Position numbers and translations under genes: made by a program
Origin: an uncultured Porphyromonadaceae bacterium
GTDB taxonomy: Bacteria; Bacteroidota; Bacteroidia; Bacteroidales; Muribaculaceae
Assembly (NCBI GenBank): GCA_902491625.1
Contig: CABUIO010000020.1
Location: forward strand, 1-40,693
Reading direction: 5' to 3'
DNA: 40,693 nt
Notes under the pieces: model-generated
Database searches by the model: none
The model's input: the letters and a program-made list of their open reading frames with translations, nothing else
What the model was told of the DNA's origin: nothing
Part shown: piece by piece, positions 23,001 through 30,036 of the stretch
How positions within the stretch are numbered: position 1 is the first letter of the stretch
Layout of the letters: each line of letters begins with the position of its first letter

Positions 23001-24187
23001 CCTTGGGTAAGCGTCTTTGCGGTAGGATCGAAAGTGGCCTTCGCCACCTTCACATACTTGTTCATGTCGGAGGCTGTGATGGCGCTTATCGCCGTCACCA
23101 CTGGCGGCGGCGCGGTGCCTGTGCCTGGAGTCAGGATGGCCACGTTGGAGTTGGTCATCTCTATAAGATTCTTATAATCGGCATAGTCGCCCTTGAGACC
23201 CGTGAGGGTCTGGCCCGGCGTGTGGTTGTTCTTCACGGCGTAGACGAGAAGCGAGCCTGTGGCATCCTGCACGTAGGTGTACTGGTAGCCGGTGCCGTCG
23301 GCCTTGGTGTTGGCGTTGTAGGAAACAGTCACCTCGCCGGTGATCTCATATACATTGGTCTTGTCGGCGGCGGCTTTGGTCAGCCACTCGGCGATGTTGG
23401 CACACTTGTTGTTGAAATAGGTGTAGGTAGCCTCAGCCACACCGCTGTCTGTCATGCCTGACTTCACGGCGAAAGCCTTCACTGTGGTAGTGGAGGAGAT
23501 GTGGATGGGATCTCCGGCATACATGTCGCCAATTACAGCCTGCGGCTGGGTGCCGTCGGTGGTGTAGTAGATAGTCGCACCCTCGGTAGCGCAGGAGAGC
23601 GTCAGATCGAAAGGCTCGGAGAAGCTACCGGCATCCTTGGAGAATGTAGGGGCGGCCACGGTGTTGGCGGCGGCAGCCTCATAGGTGACTGTCACCGATT
23701 TAACAACGATACGCTTTGTCGCGGCAATTTTAAGGGTTGCTATCTCCGACCCGTCGAGGTTGAATGTGTAGTCGGCAAAATCATCTGCCATGGCTACAGC
23801 TGTTGCGCCGTTGACGGATATCTTGGTATTTCCGGAATCAGCATATTTATTTGTTGATGCGTTATACCAGCTGGCGGCATTAACTACAATTTTTGTTGCC
23901 TTGACCTTACCTGTGGAGGAAAGATTGAATTCGATGGCTCCGTTAGCTTTTGAGGAAGAAAACTTCAAACCGTTGATCGCCGGAGCATAGACATTGTTTG
24001 TCGCCTTGATTCCGGAGAGATAGTCGGCTCCGGATGCTATAATGCTTGAGAGCGATGTAGAGGTGCTGATCGTTCCGGATGGATCGCTGTCTGCTGTCTT
24101 GAACGTTATGGTGTATGACTGCTCCGCGGATCTGGCAGCAATACCCAACGTCAACACACATAGAAAAGCGAGTAATAGTTTTTTCAT
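20078..24187 (-). CDS. giant exported Ig-repeat surface protein with type IX sorting C-terminus
   Basis: A 1369-residue protein with a Sec signal peptide (MKKLLLAFLCVLTLGIAARS). After a beta-rich N-terminal domain (about 22-175), a chitobiase/hexosaminidase C-terminal-like domain lies at about 178-255 (IYYTTDGTQP). An OB-like segment with YTYVQDATGSLLVYAV follows (about 265-440). Then come BIG2-type Ig repeats at about 443-800, with recurring NPDNVAVTYASS, ATIDTNGKVT and TISA patterns, then further beta-sandwich repeats each opening with a P-x-I/V-x-F strand to about 1300. The end, EVYSIGGMRVNTLDRVAAGIYIVR then VIVK, is a type IX sorting-like domain. I see no catalytic domain, so adhesion or glycan binding is the likeliest role. 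It has its own promoter, structured leader and terminator. Confidence 0.85.
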   Translation of the reverse strand: MKKLLLAFLCVLTLGIAARSAEQSYTITFKTADSDPSGTISTSTSLSSIIASGADYLSGIKATNNVYAPAINGLKFSSSKANGAIEFNLSSTGKVKATKIVVNAASWYNASTNKYADSGNTKISVNGATAVAMADDFADYTFNLDGSEIATLKIAATKRIVVKSVTVTYEAAAANTVAAPTFSKDAGSFSEPFDLTLSCATEGATIYYTTDGTQPQAVIGDMYAGDPIHISSTTTVKAFAVKSGMTDSGVAEATYTYFNNKCANIAEWLTKAAADKTNVYEITGEVTVSYNANTKADGTGYQYTYVQDATGSLLVYAVKNNHTPGQTLTGLKGDYADYKNLIEMTNSNVAILTPGTGTAPPPVVTAISAITASDMNKYVKVAKATFDPTAKTLTQGTDNIAVFYRFAGVDVPTEAGEYDVEGFVCVYGTTLQIYPTKFTAVAQEANISWSAESVNFTWEPNYASKLPTLNNPDNVAVTYASSNTELATIDTNGKVTLIKPGEVTISATAGTKTVSYTLTVGVVNMIAQQLITWEGTTDLKYTATIGANNTFPTIKIAEGYELLGTVYDAFAQAPAEGFTGNVATINAADGQITLVNPGTCRIGYIWGAGNPFIAADNFNYELTVLPAAVTSNVAWSATSAQVTFNSAGTYTLPTLSNPDNVAVTYASSDTNVATVDNAGKVTVLKPGSTTISAKYDTDKEATYALVVDKIHFTVTFSGLTEGAFTATMGQTNNYPTYTVEPAAEKETYWFGVVYQSSNTDVATIAPDGTVTLNGVGETEIRIVNGGNDYVMGDNYPAYKLIVVAGQTELQAPVIEAYMSTDMASVENGSSIAQADAPVYISVENPNADTTMTVYVMKAPSADDLDNLQEFETVENFTGSTWNARLFPKDPGFYYISAMVMNADMSKDAYAEFSFTIQGDVVQTYIDPIISFTDAEGNAIETTSAEAPVTFNIENQNPSGANSSIYYFITTSETDPEYTKSDENVEAVINVAGEYRYKAYIASYNGSKLTGTSQTVEGTFTVLPAKPKEPTFVATDKDGAPVANQATVAEDKAPVTVVITNPYPGQALYISVANMDNGSSNDYQTTEATYTVTLGESGLWGVSVVQYVDGNETYAEFDCMIEGEIRYNLAAPYVEFLDADDEVVESPANKLPLRMVIASQNYYEGVQMIYTINGEEKTSDENYVEIELTQPGTVTYSVYCKLGTKSVSATTEGTYEITAEAVKLAAPTITFTTPEGETEPVTVTITNPNLNGAGTILYSIGTSAWFEGDGATVTFTLPNDGVYTVRAYVRNNTDETLNSDITTEEYILDGIESIGFGAEGVKVVGGHIMAPEGAEVYSIGGMRVNTLDRVAAGIYIVRLANGTTTKVIVK

Positions 24188-24302
24188 GTTGTTGTTGGTT
24201 TAGTTAATTATGTTGGTTTTGTCTTTTGCTTATGATCTGTAATGTATGTGTAATCAGCATATTACACACTAAACGAACGACCGCCGGACGCACTCGTTCG
24301 CG

Positions 24303-24318
24303 CATGGTGCTGCCATGC
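24303..24318 (-). promoter_or_regulatory. hairpin at the start of the surface protein mRNA
   Basis: GCATGG (24303-24308) and CCATGC (24313-24318) pair right at the predicted transcription start. A second inverted repeat, ACGAACGA / TCGTTCGC, lies next to it at about 24273-24301. The roughly 128-base leader is thus highly structured at its 5' end. Confidence 0.5.
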
Positions 24319-24322
24319 TTTG

Positions 24323-24353
24323 CAAAATTATATCATTCTCCGCACATCCACAA
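24323..24353 (-). promoter_or_regulatory. promoter of the large surface protein gene
   Basis: On the minus strand TTG (24351-24353), 20 bases, TAATTTTG (24323-24330), a full consensus match. Confidence 0.8.
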
Positions 24354-24399
24354 TATTTTACGTCTATAATAAATATGTTGTTCAACATATTTCCACCGG

Positions 24400-24900
24400 C
24401 GCCCTCAGGAACTCCGCCGCAACACATCCGGTATCGTGCTGAAAAACTGCGTGAGCGGTTTCTATATCGATAGCCGACGGATTCGCTGCGCTCATCCGTC
24501 GGAAGCATATCATCACCAACACAACCCTTTACGGGTTGTTTTCTATCGACCATATTGTCGGGTCGGCCTTGTCGCACGTATGAATTTGTCAATAAGGCTG
24601 TTGCGCCACGCACGACAAAAAGCCTGTAAGGCTGAACCGACAATAGCCCGGCAGCGTAAGCTCCGGGAATCGCGTACACACCATATATAAAGCCCTGTAG
24701 GGGCGATCCGAACGCAATTTTGGGTCGGTCCTACAGACCTCATTTTCATTGTAATGTCATCTTTCCCGGAGTTTACACTCCGGGCTATTGTCTTTTCGGC
24801 CTTACAGGCCTTTGCCTCATCGAGGGGGGATTGTCGCGTCGGGCGCAAAATTTTGCGCCCCTACACGTTCGGGTGGCTGTCGCTACCCACCTCTTTATGG
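24400..24900. repeat. intergenic island of several palindromic repeat families
   Basis: About 500 bases of non-coding DNA packed with inverted repeats. CCGACGGAT (24474-24482) / ATCCGTCGG (24494-24502). ACAACCC (24521-24527) / GGGTTGT (24533-24539). A unit of about 50 bases at 24617-24668 (GCCTGTAAGGC, GACAATAGCCCGG, CTCCGGG) recurs inverted at 24764-24815 (CCCGGAGT, CACTCCGGGCTATTGTC, GGCCTTACAGGCC). Between them lies CTGTAGGGGCGATC ... GGTCCTACAG. It ends with a REP of the thi-cluster family (24841-24864) and GGGTGGC / GCTACCC (24871-24888). No coding sequence is convincing here. Confidence 0.7.
24841..24864 (-). repeat. REP palindrome, distant copy
   Basis: GGGCGCAAAATTTTGCGCCC then CTAC: a perfect palindrome differing in the centre by one base from the copies beside the RAYT gene 13 kb away. 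It shows the family is dispersed in the chromosome. Confidence 0.85.
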
Positions 24901-24919
24901 CTTAGTTACGGGTGGAAGA

Positions 24920-26599
24920 TCATTTCCGCAGAGGGGCGATGTCGGTGCCCTTGTCGAGGAAGTGGTCGCCGGTGGAGCGGACGATGTTCTCGTAGTAGGT
25001 CTTGTCGTAGCCGGGGAATTCGGGATAGACAGGCATTCCGTCCTCGCTGTAGATAAAGCGGTGGTTCTCATCTACTTTCTTGCGGTTGCCGTCCATGAAG
25101 CGCACGAGCAGGAAGGTGGCGAGGTCGCGGTATGAGTCGGTGACATCCTTGGCTATCGAGGCGCCGTCGGCGTTGAGACGCGAGGTGAGCGCCGCAGGGT
25201 CGGAAGCCGCGAGCGCCACGTATTCAGCCTCCTTTGCGGCTCGCGTAGCCTCAAGATCCTGCTCGATCTTCCCCTGCACGCGGCGAATGTCGGGAATCAT
25301 CAGGTCGTAGCGGTTGTAGGCCTGATTGGCCACCCAGTTGTTCATCCAGAAGTTGGAGGTCATGGAGAATGTGTTCATGTCGCCATTGCCGTGTGCGAGC
25401 TCGGCGGGAATCTCGGTCATGCCGCAATACATCGGCATGTAGACACATGTGTTGGCATCGTCGGTACCGAACCACAGAACGCCTCCTACAGCGTCGGGCA
25501 TTCCGGCGCGGCTCTGCGAAACGAAACTCCAGCCGGTCTGCTGCGTGGCGATGGCGCGTTCGTTGACATATTTCTTGCCGTCGACCTCAAAGTTCATGGG
25601 GCGCCAGCGGTAAGGCACATGGTTGGGACCGGCGCCTATGTCGGTCGTCATCTCGAAGGGTGTATCCTCGAAATGGTCGCGCATACGCTCCTTCATATCC
25701 GCGAGGGTCACTTTCTTTGTGGGGAAAATATAGAGCGGCATCGGCTCAGCGGATTCACCGTTGCACCATGCGAAATATTTCTCTGCCTCAGGATTGAAGC
25801 GACGGAAGTAGCTCCACACGCGTGCGTCGCATCCGCGCAGGGCGCCGTAATCGAGCTGAGCGTAGACGTCGGCGAACGCGAAGTCCTCATCCTTGCCGGT
25901 GAAATAGCCGCGCTTGCGGGCAAAGGAGATGAGATCCTTGCTATAGCGCACGTTTTCCTTGTCCTTGAGGTTGACTTTGCGGATTCGCGGCTGGTTGGCA
26001 TGACCGGAGATCGCACCGTCGGGGATACGCACGGCGATCCAGACGGCACCTTTCTCGGCGCCCTTGCCGATCATCTCCATGACCCAGACCTCGTTCTTGT
26101 CGGCGATGGAAAATGATTCACCCTCGGAGGCGTAGCCATATTTCTGCACGAGGTCGGTCATCACGTCGATGGCCTCGCGTGCGGTCTTGGCACGCTCCAG
26201 AGCCACATACATGAGCGAGCCGTAGTCCATGACGGATCCGCCGGTGGTATCCATCAGCTCCTCGCGGCCACCCCAGGTGGATTCGGCGATGACGAGCTGA
26301 TGCTCGTTCATGTTGCCCACGCGGTTGTAGGTATGGGCGACTTCGGGAATCTTGCCAAGATATTTATTGGTGTCCCATTCGCGGATCTCGCGCATGGCAC
26401 CTTTGGGATGGTCGGCGGCGGCACGGTGATATAGTTCGCCGTAAAGATTGTGGGAATCAGCGGCATACGTCACCATCACGGAGCCGTCGGCGGTGGCTCC
26501 CTTCGTGGCTATGAGGTTAGTACAGGCATCTGCCGCAATGGGCAGGAGGATGGCGGCGGAGGCCATGGCACAGAGGCCGAGTTGTTTCAGATGTGTCAT
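24920..26599 (-). CDS. secreted C69-family dipeptidase
   Basis: A 559-residue Ntn-hydrolase of the PepD/C69 family. After a signal-like segment (residues 1-25) comes Cys26 in ADACTNLIATKGATADGSV; in this family that Cys becomes the N-terminal nucleophile of the mature enzyme. Other family features are YAADSHNLYGELYHR, AESTWGG, DYGSLMYVALERAKTAREAI, and SFSIADKNEVWVMEMIGKG with downstream WIAVRIPDG. It cleaves dipeptides, probably in the periplasm or outside the cell. It is a single-gene unit with its own promoter at 26621-26651 and a palindrome-rich 3' flank in place of a simple terminator. Confidence 0.93.
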   Translation of the reverse strand: MTHLKQLGLCAMASAAILLPIAADACTNLIATKGATADGSVMVTYAADSHNLYGELYHRAAADHPKGAMREIREWDTNKYLGKIPEVAHTYNRVGNMNEHQLVIAESTWGGREELMDTTGGSVMDYGSLMYVALERAKTAREAIDVMTDLVQKYGYASEGESFSIADKNEVWVMEMIGKGAEKGAVWIAVRIPDGAISGHANQPRIRKVNLKDKENVRYSKDLISFARKRGYFTGKDEDFAFADVYAQLDYGALRGCDARVWSYFRRFNPEAEKYFAWCNGESAEPMPLYIFPTKKVTLADMKERMRDHFEDTPFEMTTDIGAGPNHVPYRWRPMNFEVDGKKYVNERAIATQQTGWSFVSQSRAGMPDAVGGVLWFGTDDANTCVYMPMYCGMTEIPAELAHGNGDMNTFSMTSNFWMNNWVANQAYNRYDLMIPDIRRVQGKIEQDLEATRAAKEAEYVALAASDPAALTSRLNADGASIAKDVTDSYRDLATFLLVRFMDGNRKKVDENHRFIYSEDGMPVYPEFPGYDKTYYENIVRSTGDHFLDKGTDIAPLRK

Positions 26600-26620
26600 A
26601 GATCAGAATATGTTTTGAGG

Positions 26621-26651
26621 CAAAGTTAGCACGAAATTTATCAATTTCCAA
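26621..26651 (-). promoter_or_regulatory. promoter of the C69 dipeptidase
   Basis: On the minus strand TTG (26649-26651), 20 bases, TAACTTTG (26621-26628). Full consensus; predicted start near 26614, leader about 15 bases. Confidence 0.82.
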
Positions 26652-26694
26652 CACCTTCTCCCCGGAGCCGGGGCGCGATGTCGCAGTTTTTTTG

Positions 26695-26702
26695 TAGTTT
26701 TG
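26695..26702 (+). promoter_or_regulatory. -7 element before the DUF4105 gene
   Basis: TAGTTTTG matches TAnnTTTG but lies only four bases before ATG 26707, so transcription from it would begin at or next to the start codon, giving a leaderless mRNA. There is no -33 match at the right spacing. Confidence 0.45.
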
Positions 26703-26706
26703 CGCT

Positions 26707-27897
26707 ATGAAGACATTCAGGAAACTGATTTTGCCGCTGCTACTTGCAGTGGTCTTTTCGCTTCAGGCGCAGGAGCCGGCACCGCGCATCTCGCTGGTGA
26801 CGGCGGATCCGGGACCCGAGGTTTTCGAGCTTTACGGCCATCAGGCTGTCAGGGTGCAGATGCCTGACGGCACTGACCTCGTCTATAACTTCGGACTTTT
26901 CGACTTCAACGCTCCCAATTTCGTCTATCGCTTCGTAAAGGGTGAGACCGACTATATGTCGGGCGCCTTCCCCACGCGTTTTTTCCTTGAAGACTACGAG
27001 GCGCGCGGATCAAGGGTCACGGAGCAGGAACTCAACCTCCGCCCTTCCGAAGCATGGAAAATGGTGACGCTCCTTGAGGAGTCCGTAAGGCCGGAAAACT
27101 CTACCTACCGCTACCGCTACTGCACCAACAACTGCGCCACACGTATCCTCGACATCATGGAGGCGTCGCTTGAATCGAAGCCGCAATATCCGGCCGTCGA
27201 GGATGGCGAGGCGCAGACATACCGCGAGACGATGCGCCGCTACGACGTCAACTATCCCTGGTACGGACTCGGCGTGGACATCGCGCTGGGATCAGATGTC
27301 GACAGGCCGATAACCTCCCGGGAGCGTATGTTCGTGCCGGTGGAGCTGCGCAAGACAGCGTCGGCCACGACGCTTGCCGACGGACGCCGCCTCGTCAGTG
27401 AAGAGCGTCCCCTCGTGGAAGGGTGCGGCGACGTGACCGAGCCGGCCACACCCCTGCTGCTCGCGCCGCGCTTCTGGGCGTGGGTGCTGCTTCTCGGCTC
27501 GCTTATAGTGATCTACAGGGCGATGCGCCGGGGATGGAAGAGATGGCGATGGTGGGCGTCGCTATGGTTCGCCATGACAGGATTCGCGGGATGCCTGAGC
27601 ATGTTTCTGATCTTCATTTCGGTCCACGAGGCCACGTTTCCCAACATCCTGGGCTGGTGGCTCAATCCTCTCTGGCTCGTGGTAGCGACGACGGTGTGGA
27701 TGCCCCGCGCACGCAATTTCACCAAGTCGCTGCTGACCATGCTCAGCGTGATGACCGGAGCCATGCTGCTCGCCTGGAACTTTGGCGCGCAGCATGTCAA
27801 CACTGCCCTCATGCTGCTGTGTATCAATACACTTGTACTCTCCGTAAGCTATATTCTCACCGGCAAACGCAACCATGAGCCGAAACGATACCCATAA
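26707..27897 (+). CDS. DUF4105 membrane protein, candidate lipoprotein N-acyltransferase
   Basis: A 396-residue protein with a signal peptide (MKTFRKLILPLLLAVVFSLQAQ). Residues about 25-225 form the DUF4105 domain, with likely catalytic residues His45 in ELYGHQAVRV and Cys143 in YCTNNCATR, as in papain-like/NlpC folds. About four membrane helices follow from residue 258 onward (WAWVLLLGSLIVIY, then GFAGCLSMFLIFISV, a helix near NPLWLVVATTVW, and the C-terminal pair). From memory, a Bacteroides DUF4105 member (Lnb) N-acylates lipoproteins; I offer that only as a likely role. Its end overlaps the lipid A acyltransferase gene by 23 bases, consistent with an envelope lipid function. Confidence 0.82.
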   Translation: MKTFRKLILPLLLAVVFSLQAQEPAPRISLVTADPGPEVFELYGHQAVRVQMPDGTDLVYNFGLFDFNAPNFVYRFVKGETDYMSGAFPTRFFLEDYEARGSRVTEQELNLRPSEAWKMVTLLEESVRPENSTYRYRYCTNNCATRILDIMEASLESKPQYPAVEDGEAQTYRETMRRYDVNYPWYGLGVDIALGSDVDRPITSRERMFVPVELRKTASATTLADGRRLVSEERPLVEGCGDVTEPATPLLLAPRFWAWVLLLGSLIVIYRAMRRGWKRWRWWASLWFAMTGFAGCLSMFLIFISVHEATFPNILGWWLNPLWLVVATTVWMPRARNFTKSLLTMLSVMTGAMLLAWNFGAQHVNTALMLLCINTLVLSVSYILTGKRNHEPKRYP

Positions 27898-28810
27898 CGC
27901 CGACCTTATCTCCTCGCGCCGTGTGCCACCGCTTATGAGGATAGCGCTCGCGCCCTTGGGATGGACGCTCGACGCCTTGTCGCTGCTTCCGCTCCGGACG
28001 CTGTATCCGCTGGCGGACATACTCGGATTCGCGGCATGCCATGTCGTGCGCTACCGTCGCAGGCTCGTGGAGCGCAACATCGCCGACTCCCTGCCGCATC
28101 TCTCCGCCAAAGAGCGAAAAAATACTGTACGGCGATTCTACCGCCGTCTCGGCGACTATTTCGTGGAGACAATCAAGATGCGCACGATGAGCGAACGGCA
28201 GATGAAACGACGCATGACATTCGAGGGTACGGAGCTTGTGGACAATTACTTGCGTCAAGGACGCGAGATCGTGATCTACACCTCGCATTTCGGCAACTGG
28301 GAATGGATCACCTCCATGGGACTTTGGTGCGAAAGCTATCCCGGTGAGATCTTCGCCCACGTCTATCGTCCGCTGAAACAGCCGTGGTTCGACCGCTGGT
28401 GGCTGCGGCTGCGCGGCCGTTACAACCGTTCCATTCCGATGCGCAACGTTCTGCGTCAGCTCCTTACGTGGCGGCGCGACGGACGCCGCTGGATCACCGG
28501 ATTCCTCAGCGACCAGAAGCCGTCGCACGCCGGAACGGTGAGGAATGTGGAGTTTCTCGGACGCGAGACGCCTTTCATCTTCGGCACCGAGGAACTGGCG
28601 CGCAAGCTTGGCGCAGTCGTGATGCTTTTTGACACAGAAGTGAAAAGCCGTGGCCGGTACCATAGCACCATCCGTCTGCTCACCGACGATCCCGCATCGC
28701 TTCCCGAAGGGGAACTCACACGCCTCTACGCCGCCAACCTCACAGAGCAGATCCGCCGCTCCCCCGAAGCCTACCTCTGGAGCCACAACCGCTGGCGCCT
28801 GAAACCCTGA
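27875..28810 (+). CDS. lipid A biosynthesis acyltransferase (LpxL/HtrB family)
   Basis: A 311-residue inner-membrane-associated acyltransferase. The catalytic HX4E motif is HFGNWE (His138, Glu143). Other family features are YRRRLVERNIADSLPHLS near residue 60, FAHVYRPLKQPWFD, FLSDQKPSHAGT and a C-terminal EAYLWSHNRWRLKP. It should transfer a secondary acyl chain to lipid A. It overlaps the upstream DUF4105 gene by 23 bases and is followed by a long non-coding stretch. Which position of lipid A it acylates cannot be told from sequence. Confidence 0.93.
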   Translation: MSRNDTHNADLISSRRVPPLMRIALAPLGWTLDALSLLPLRTLYPLADILGFAACHVVRYRRRLVERNIADSLPHLSAKERKNTVRRFYRRLGDYFVETIKMRTMSERQMKRRMTFEGTELVDNYLRQGREIVIYTSHFGNWEWITSMGLWCESYPGEIFAHVYRPLKQPWFDRWWLRLRGRYNRSIPMRNVLRQLLTWRRDGRRWITGFLSDQKPSHAGTVRNVEFLGRETPFIFGTEELARKLGAVVMLFDTEVKSRGRYHSTIRLLTDDPASLPEGELTRLYAANLTEQIRRSPEAYLWSHNRWRLKP

Positions 28811-28832
28811 CGCCCCGCCAACCACCGTAATG

Positions 28833-28877
28833 AAAATCGGCCAACTGCCATAACAAAAATCGGCCAACTGCCCTAAC
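28833..28877. repeat. two tandem copies of a 23-base repeat
   Basis: AAAATCGGCCAACTGCC is followed by ATAAC (28833-28854) and then repeated with CTAAC (28856-28877). The core resembles the AAAATGTGGCAACTGAC core in the repeats at 35520 and 35640. Confidence 0.7.
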
Positions 28878-29336
28878 AGATCTATTTATCTAATTTATAT
28901 ATAAACAATTAGCCTTCTTGAAAAAGATGGTGATTTTGACTTAAAAAAATAGTTCATTATTGTTCCTCTTGTACGAAAAAACAGCGTAGAAAGATACGAC
29001 GGAGCGTCGGCAGACGCGAAATCATGATTAACGCCGTGTGAAGCTTCGGCAGAAGCGAGCGCGGTGGGATTCGCTGTCGGAAGAAATAGCTTCGGAGATG
29101 CACGCCAAACATAGGCTACCCAATCTCGACATCGCAACTACACAGCTCTACAGTCACTGATTTCAGAAGAGATGTATGACCGCTGCCACAGCATATAAAG
29201 GATACGATAACATACGATAATAAATGTAATGAGGTGTTGAGGCAACAATCGGGGCGGAAAAGCGTTTAATATTTGTGATGCACAGATACAATCGTCGTTT
29301 CCAAACATTGTTACGGCCATAAATTCTCTGTTTCCT
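28878..29336. other. intergenic stretch without a gene
   Basis: About 460 AT-rich bases between the acyltransferase and the HEPN gene. I see no coding sequence I would support. It holds a 10-base tandem (ATACGATAAC, ATACGATAAT at 29202-29221) and GC-rich fragments around 29000-29100 (GGAGCGTCGGCAGACGCG, GCTTCGGCAGAAGCGAG) that look like decayed repeats. No good promoter for the HEPN gene is apparent. Confidence 0.5.
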
Positions 29337-29693
29337 ATGATGTCAACCGACGAAAAAGTGAAATATTGGGCTGAACTCTCGGATTATGATTTCGAGACAG
29401 CCAAAGCCATGCTTGAAACGCATAGGTTTCTTTACGTCGGTTTCATGTGTCATCAGGTCATAGAAAAATCTCTGAAAGCATTTTGGACGAAGATGCTTGA
29501 CGAGCCTCCATTGAAGATTCATCATCTCTCTCGACTTGCCCATAGAAATGGCCTGATCGACCTTATGTCGGAGGAACAGATTGACCTTATCGATCGCCTC
29601 GAACCTCTAAATATCGAGGCACGCTATCCCTCATATAAACAGCGACTCATGGCATCTCTGACTGAGGAGTACTGCAAGAAATTGTTGTCTTAA
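29337..29693 (+). CDS. HEPN-domain protein of a HEPN/MNT pair
   Basis: A 118-residue all-helical protein of the HEPN family: YWAELSDYDFETAKAMLE, then GFMCHQVIEKSLKAFW and HHLSRLAHRNGL, closing with EARYPSYKQRLM. It is the upstream partner of a minimal nucleotidyltransferase 17 bases away, the classic HEPN/MNT toxin-antitoxin layout. The RX4-6H motif of RNase-active HEPN proteins is not visible, so it may not be a ribonuclease, or may belong to the subgroup lacking it. ATG 29337 is taken; ATG 29340 follows immediately. Confidence 0.85.
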   Translation: MMSTDEKVKYWAELSDYDFETAKAMLETHRFLYVGFMCHQVIEKSLKAFWTKMLDEPPLKIHHLSRLAHRNGLIDLMSEEQIDLIDRLEPLNIEARYPSYKQRLMASLTEEYCKKLLS

Positions 29694-29710
29694 ACCGAAG
29701 AATTGCATGT

Positions 29711-30007
29711 ATGGATAAAAAACAGGCTATAGAACTGGCAAGGAAATACAAGGCTCTCGTAGCCGCCCACGTGCCGGTGAAGGCGCTCTACCTTTTTGGA
29801 TCCTACAGCAAGGGAAACCACACGGAAGAGAGTGACATAGACATCGCCGTGGTCGTGGAAAGGCATAGCGACAATTACTTTGAGGACACTCCTCTCCTGT
29901 GGCGCATAGGACGAAAGGTGAGCTATCTAATCGAGCCTGTGCTGCTCACGGAAGACCATGACAATCCTCTTTACTCCGACATCATAAAGACAGGCATACT
30001 GATTTAG
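29711..30007 (+). CDS. minimal nucleotidyltransferase (MNT) of a HEPN/MNT pair
   Basis: A 98-residue nucleotidyltransferase of the Pol beta fold. It has the GS motif LFGSYSKGNHTEESDIDIAV with Gly30, Ser31 and the catalytic aspartates Asp42 and Asp44; a third carboxylate may be supplied by IEPV near the C-terminus. In characterised HEPN/MNT systems the MNT acts as antitoxin by adenylylating the HEPN partner. The pair is probably co-transcribed, and the next gene starts only 29 bases later. Confidence 0.88.
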   Translation: MDKKQAIELARKYKALVAAHVPVKALYLFGSYSKGNHTEESDIDIAVVVERHSDNYFEDTPLLWRIGRKVSYLIEPVLLTEDHDNPLYSDIIKTGILI

Positions 30008-30036
30008 ACAATTTAAAAGCGGAACATCAGGATAAG

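Noticed and set aside
24269..24848. Short open frames on both strands in the repeat island
   Set aside because: They cross palindromic repeats and share translated repeat pieces with each other; none resembles a protein.
27857..28867. 336-codon minus-strand frame opposite the LpxL-type gene
   Set aside because: Antisense shadow of a gene with a clear HX4E motif.
28895..29320. Two small minus-strand open frames (80 and 60 codons) in the gene-free stretch
   Set aside because: No start context, no recognisable domain, and the DNA looks like decayed repeats.
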